Shown here: piece after piece, positions 5,968 through 7,936 of the stretch
How positions within the stretch are numbered: position 1 is the first letter of the stretch
Layout of the letters: each line of letters opens with the position of its first letter
Source of the DNA: Pyrinomonadaceae bacterium
Lineage (GTDB): Bacteria > Acidobacteriota > Blastocatellia > Pyrinomonadales > Pyrinomonadaceae
DNA: 7,936 nucleotides
Assembly: GCA_013813825.1 (NCBI GenBank)
Contig: JACCRA010000455.1
Span: 1 to 7,936 of the forward strand
Direction of reading: 5' to 3'
Notes under the pieces: model-generated
Told to the model about the DNA's origin: nothing
The model's input: the letters and a program-made list of their open reading frames with translations, nothing else
The model's database searches: none
Made by a program: the position numbers and the translations under genes

Positions 5968-6798
5968 ATGTCAACCACCGCCCCGCCAACGCCCGTCACG
6001 CAGCCGCGCAACGAAGAGCAGCGGCAGCGCGAGCAAAACGCGCCCGTCAAGATTAGCGTGCGCCGGTTAGACTTTTTTTACGGGCGCGCCCAAGCCCTGC
6101 ATAACATCACGCTCGATCTCAGCGAGCGCATTGTGACGGCCTTCATCGGCCCATCGGGCTGCGGCAAATCCACTTTCCTGCGGACGCTCAATCGCATGAA
6201 CGACACGATTCCGGGAACGCGCGCCGAAGGCGAAATCCTGCTCGACGCGGCGGACATTTACGCGCCCGGCACTGATGTCGTCGCGCTCCGGCGCAAGGTC
6301 GGGATGGTCTTTCAGAAGTCGAACCCGTTCCCGAAATCGATCTTCGACAATGTCGCCTACGGCCTCCGCATCAACCGGCTGACGAGCACCAAAGCAGAGT
6401 TGCAAGAGCGCGTGCAGGAGGCGCTCGAAGACGCCGCCCTATGGACGGAAGTGAAGGATCGCCTTAAATCTTCGGCGCTCGGTCTCTCCGGCGGGCAGCA
6501 ACAACGTCTGTGCATCGCGCGCGCGCTCGCCGTCCGTCCCGACGTGCTGTTGATGGACGAGCCGGCCTCCGCGCTCGATCCGATTGCGACACAGAAAATT
6601 GAAGAATTGCTCTTCAAGCTCAAGCGGCAGTACACGATCATCATCGTCACGCACAACATGCAGCAGGCCGCCCGCGTCTCGGACAGAACGGCCTTCTTCT
6701 GGCTCGGCAAGCTCATCGAATTCAACGCCACCGAAAAGATGTTCACTAACCCGGACGAGAAGCTGACGGAAGACTACATCACGGGGAGGTTTGGCTGA
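5968..6798 (+). CDS. pstB: Phosphate ABC transporter ATP-binding protein PstB
   Basis: This 276-residue cytoplasmic ATPase powers the PstCA channel. All ABC motifs are intact: Walker [10 protein letters not shown] at residues 61-69, Q-loop Gln116 in [16 protein letters not shown] (PstB-specific), signature LSGGQQQR starting at 173, Walker B VLLMDEP with Asp197 and Glu198, D-loop SALDP, and H-loop His229 in [13 protein letters not shown]. The N-terminus has about 25 extra polar, Pro/Thr/Gln-rich residues ahead of the usual start near [13 protein letters not shown], so it is slightly longer than E. coli PstB; this tail may be disordered. ATG 5968 is chosen. A TTG five codons upstream (5953) lies inside the hairpin's right arm. 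No Shine-Dalgarno sequence is visible. The gene sits between pstA and phoU in the standard order. Confidence 0.97.
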   Translation: MSTTAPPTPVTQPRNEEQRQREQNAPVKISVRRLDFFYGRAQALHNITLDLSERIVTAFIGPSGCGKSTFLRTLNRMNDTIPGTRAEGEILLDAADIYAPGTDVVALRRKVGMVFQKSNPFPKSIFDNVAYGLRINRLTSTKAELQERVQEALEDAALWTEVKDRLKSSALGLSGGQQQRLCIARALAVRPDVLLMDEPASALDPIATQKIEELLFKLKRQYTIIIVTHNMQQAARVSDRTAFFWLGKLIEFNATEKMFTNPDEKLTEDYITGRFG

Positions 6799-6802
6799 GG
6801 AG

Positions 6803-6893
6803 AGTAATCAGTAATCAGTGATTCGTGCCGCCGGAAGCGGCGCGCAAATTCAACCTTCAACAGCCACTGGCATTAAACTGATTACTGATTACT
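6803..6893. repeat. GTAATCA heptad hairpin between pstB and phoU
   Basis: Positions 6803-6819 and 6877-6893 form a perfect 17-bp inverted repeat made of AGTAATC units with a 7-nt period. The 57-nt loop contains an additional small stem, GCCGC 6827-6831 with GCGGC 6837-6841. The element starts 4 nt after the pstB stop and ends 15 nt before the phoU ATG. Confidence 0.88.
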
Positions 6894-6908
6894 GACAGCT
6901 TTAACGAC

Positions 6909-7568
6909 ATGGAATTCCACAGGCATTTAGACGACGAATTGGACGCGCTGCGCCATCGCGTGCTGCTCTTGGGCGGCGAGACGGAGACGGCTTTGCAACG
7001 CGCGATGTTCGCGCTCGTCGAGCGTGACAGCAACACGGCGCACGAAGTTTTGCGCGGCGATGACGAGATCGATCAACTGGAAGTCGAGATCGACCGGCTC
7101 TGCATCGACGTGCTGGCGCTCCGGCAGCCGGCCGCGCGCGATTTGCGCTTCGTCGTCTCGGTGGCGAAGATCACGCCGATCCTCGAACGCATCGCCGATC
7201 ACGCCTGCAACATCGCCCGCGCCGCCATCGACCTTAACGACGAGCCGCAGCTTAAGCCGCTCGTCGATCTGCCGCTGATGGCGCAGCACGCATCCGGCAT
7301 GTTGCGCTCCGCGCTCGACGCCTTCACCTCGGCCGACGCCGCGCAGGCCCGCGTCATCATCGCCCGCGACGATGAGATCGATGAACTCTACGACCGCGTC
7401 TTCCACGATTTACTTCGCATGATGGTCGCCGAGCCATCGACCACAACGCGCGCCGCGCGACTGCTCTTCGTCGCCAAGCACCTTGAACGCGTCGCCGACT
7501 ACGTCACCGACATCTGCGAACTAACCGTGTACATGACCGAGGCGACGTTCATCAAACACAGCAACTAA
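6909..7568 (+). CDS. phoU: Phosphate signalling protein PhoU
   Basis: The 219-residue protein matches PhoU, the cytoplasmic helical-bundle regulator that restrains the PhoR/PhoB response and Pst activity when phosphate is plentiful. Two PhoU repeats are clear: DDEIDQLEVEIDRLC (from residue 51 or 52) with ERIADHACNIARAAI (93-107), and DDEIDELYDRV (154-164) with ERVADYVTDICE (193-204). The second set of landmarks lies about 100 residues after the first, as expected for tandem three-helix domains; the E/D-x-x-x-D clusters are the family's metal-binding sites. The N-terminus FHRHLDDELDALRHRVLLLGGETETAL is typical. Start ATG 6909 has no Shine-Dalgarno sequence. It is downstream of pstB in the usual order and precedes a PhoB-like regulator, which supports the signalling role. 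It is the second PhoU-family protein in this window, the other being the DUF47 protein at 454. Confidence 0.96.
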   Translation: MEFHRHLDDELDALRHRVLLLGGETETALQRAMFALVERDSNTAHEVLRGDDEIDQLEVEIDRLCIDVLALRQPAARDLRFVVSVAKITPILERIADHACNIARAAIDLNDEPQLKPLVDLPLMAQHASGMLRSALDAFTSADAAQARVIIARDDEIDELYDRVFHDLLRMMVAEPSTTTRAARLLFVAKHLERVADYVTDICELTVYMTEATFIKHSN

Positions 7569-7570
7569 GG

Positions 7571-7661
7571 AGGGATGAGGGATGAGGGATGAGGGATGAA
7601 GAAATCAGGATGAAGACAGGCTATTTGCTTGTTCATCCCTCATCCCTCATCCCTCATCCCT
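7571..7661. repeat. Perfect 30-bp heptad hairpin between phoU and phoB
   Basis: Left arm 7571-7600 holds four tandem GGGATGA units, and right arm 7632-7661 holds the four matching TCATCCC units; all 30 positions are complementary. The 31-nt loop (7601-7631) contains GGCT at 7619 and GCTT at 7627. The element starts 2 nt after the phoU stop and ends 7 nt before the next ATG. It is the most regular member of the junction hairpins in this window. No T-run of the type expected for an intrinsic terminator follows. Confidence 0.95.
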
Positions 7662-7668
7662 TATTGCT

Positions 7669-7936
7669 ATGGCAAAGCCAGTTCTCATCATTGAAGACGA
7701 TCCGGACATCGCCGAGGGGCTACGGTTTAATCTAGAGCGCGAGGGCTTGGAGGCGCGCGTCGCGTTGACGGGCGAGTTGGGGCTGGCTGCGGCGCTCGAC
7801 GCGCGTCAGCCGCCGTCGCTAATCATCCTCGACCTGATGCTACCGGGAATGAGCGGCACGGAGTTGTGCCGCCGCCTGCGGCGCGAGCCGGCGACCCGCC
7901 GCACGCCGATCATTATGCTCACCGCCCGCACCTCGG
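7669..7936 (+). CDS. phoB: PhoB-like response regulator, receiver domain (3' truncated)
   Basis: The first 89 residues of a response regulator are present; the rest lies beyond the right edge. MAKPVLIIEDDPDIAEGLRFNLEREG is a typical PhoB start, with acidic-pocket residues Asp10 and Asp11, phospho-acceptor Asp55 in LIILDLMLPGMSG, and the switch Thr85 in PIIMLTAR. The conserved Lys and any output domain are not visible, so assignment to the OmpR/PhoB class rests on receiver similarity (LDLMLPGMSGTELCRRLR) and on its place directly after phoU. It is probably the regulator that would act on Pho-box-like sites such as 2499-2554; a sensor kinase gene may follow. ATG 7669 is clear because it begins the conserved beta-1 strand, and it lacks a Shine-Dalgarno sequence. 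Confidence 0.85.
   Translation, partial: MAKPVLIIEDDPDIAEGLRFNLEREGLEARVALTGELGLAAALDARQPPSLIILDLMLPGMSGTELCRRLRREPATRRTPIIMLTARTS

Noticed and set aside
7571..7661. CRISPR-like array
   Set aside because: The repeats are contiguous 7-nt units in palindromic arms without spacers, and there are no cas genes in the window.
7571..7668. Intrinsic terminator separating phoU from phoB
   Set aside because: The stem is long and strong, but no U-run follows it; only TTATTGCT precedes the ATG, so a processing or stabilising role is at least as likely.

Overview
This 7.9 kb window is a phosphate-uptake locus in which every gene reads left to right on the + strand. It contains the end of an OmpR-type response regulator, a DUF47/PhoU-like protein with its Pit low-affinity phosphate permease, the complete high-affinity set pstS-pstC-pstA-pstB-phoU, and the start of a PhoB-like response regulator that is cut by the right edge. 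The DNA is GC-rich and the protein sequences are those of a diderm-type, PhoB-regulated bacterium (PstS looks like a lipoprotein). The intergenic repeat style and GC-rich codon use make me think of Acidobacteriota, perhaps the Blastocatellia, but that is a guess and no phylogenetic marker is present.

Layout: 1-243 is a winged-helix domain (regulator C-terminus). 244-453 holds a hairpin and a plausible promoter. 454-2194 is the DUF47-pit pair. 2195-2591 is a gene-free stretch with GC-rich dispersed repeats, a possible terminator, a candidate Pho-box promoter and the only strong Shine-Dalgarno sequence of the window. 2592-7568 is pstS, pstC, pstA, pstB and phoU. 7669 to the edge is the receiver domain of a PhoB-like regulator. 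A PhoR-type kinase would be expected beyond the right edge, but it is not in this window.

How the genes work together: PstS captures phosphate outside the inner membrane, PstC and PstA form the channel, PstB hydrolyses ATP, and PhoU links transporter state to the two-component system. Pit with its DUF47 partner gives proton- or metal-phosphate-coupled low-affinity uptake. The locus therefore carries two transporters, each with its own PhoU-family protein.

The unexpected element lies between the genes. Apart from the pit-pstS gap, every gene-to-gene junction is occupied by an inverted repeat whose arms are built from 7-nt tandem units. The unit differs from junction to junction (GGGATGA, AAGGATG, GTAATCA, NTCAGCN, GATGAAT), but the architecture is constant: the left arm starts close after the upstream stop codon. 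At the six junctions other than the first, the right arm also ends about 7-17 nt before the next start codon, and those starts lack a convincing Shine-Dalgarno sequence. Three of the loops share a GGCT...GCTT...TTCATC core. This heptad-hairpin family is the main candidate for something undescribed here.
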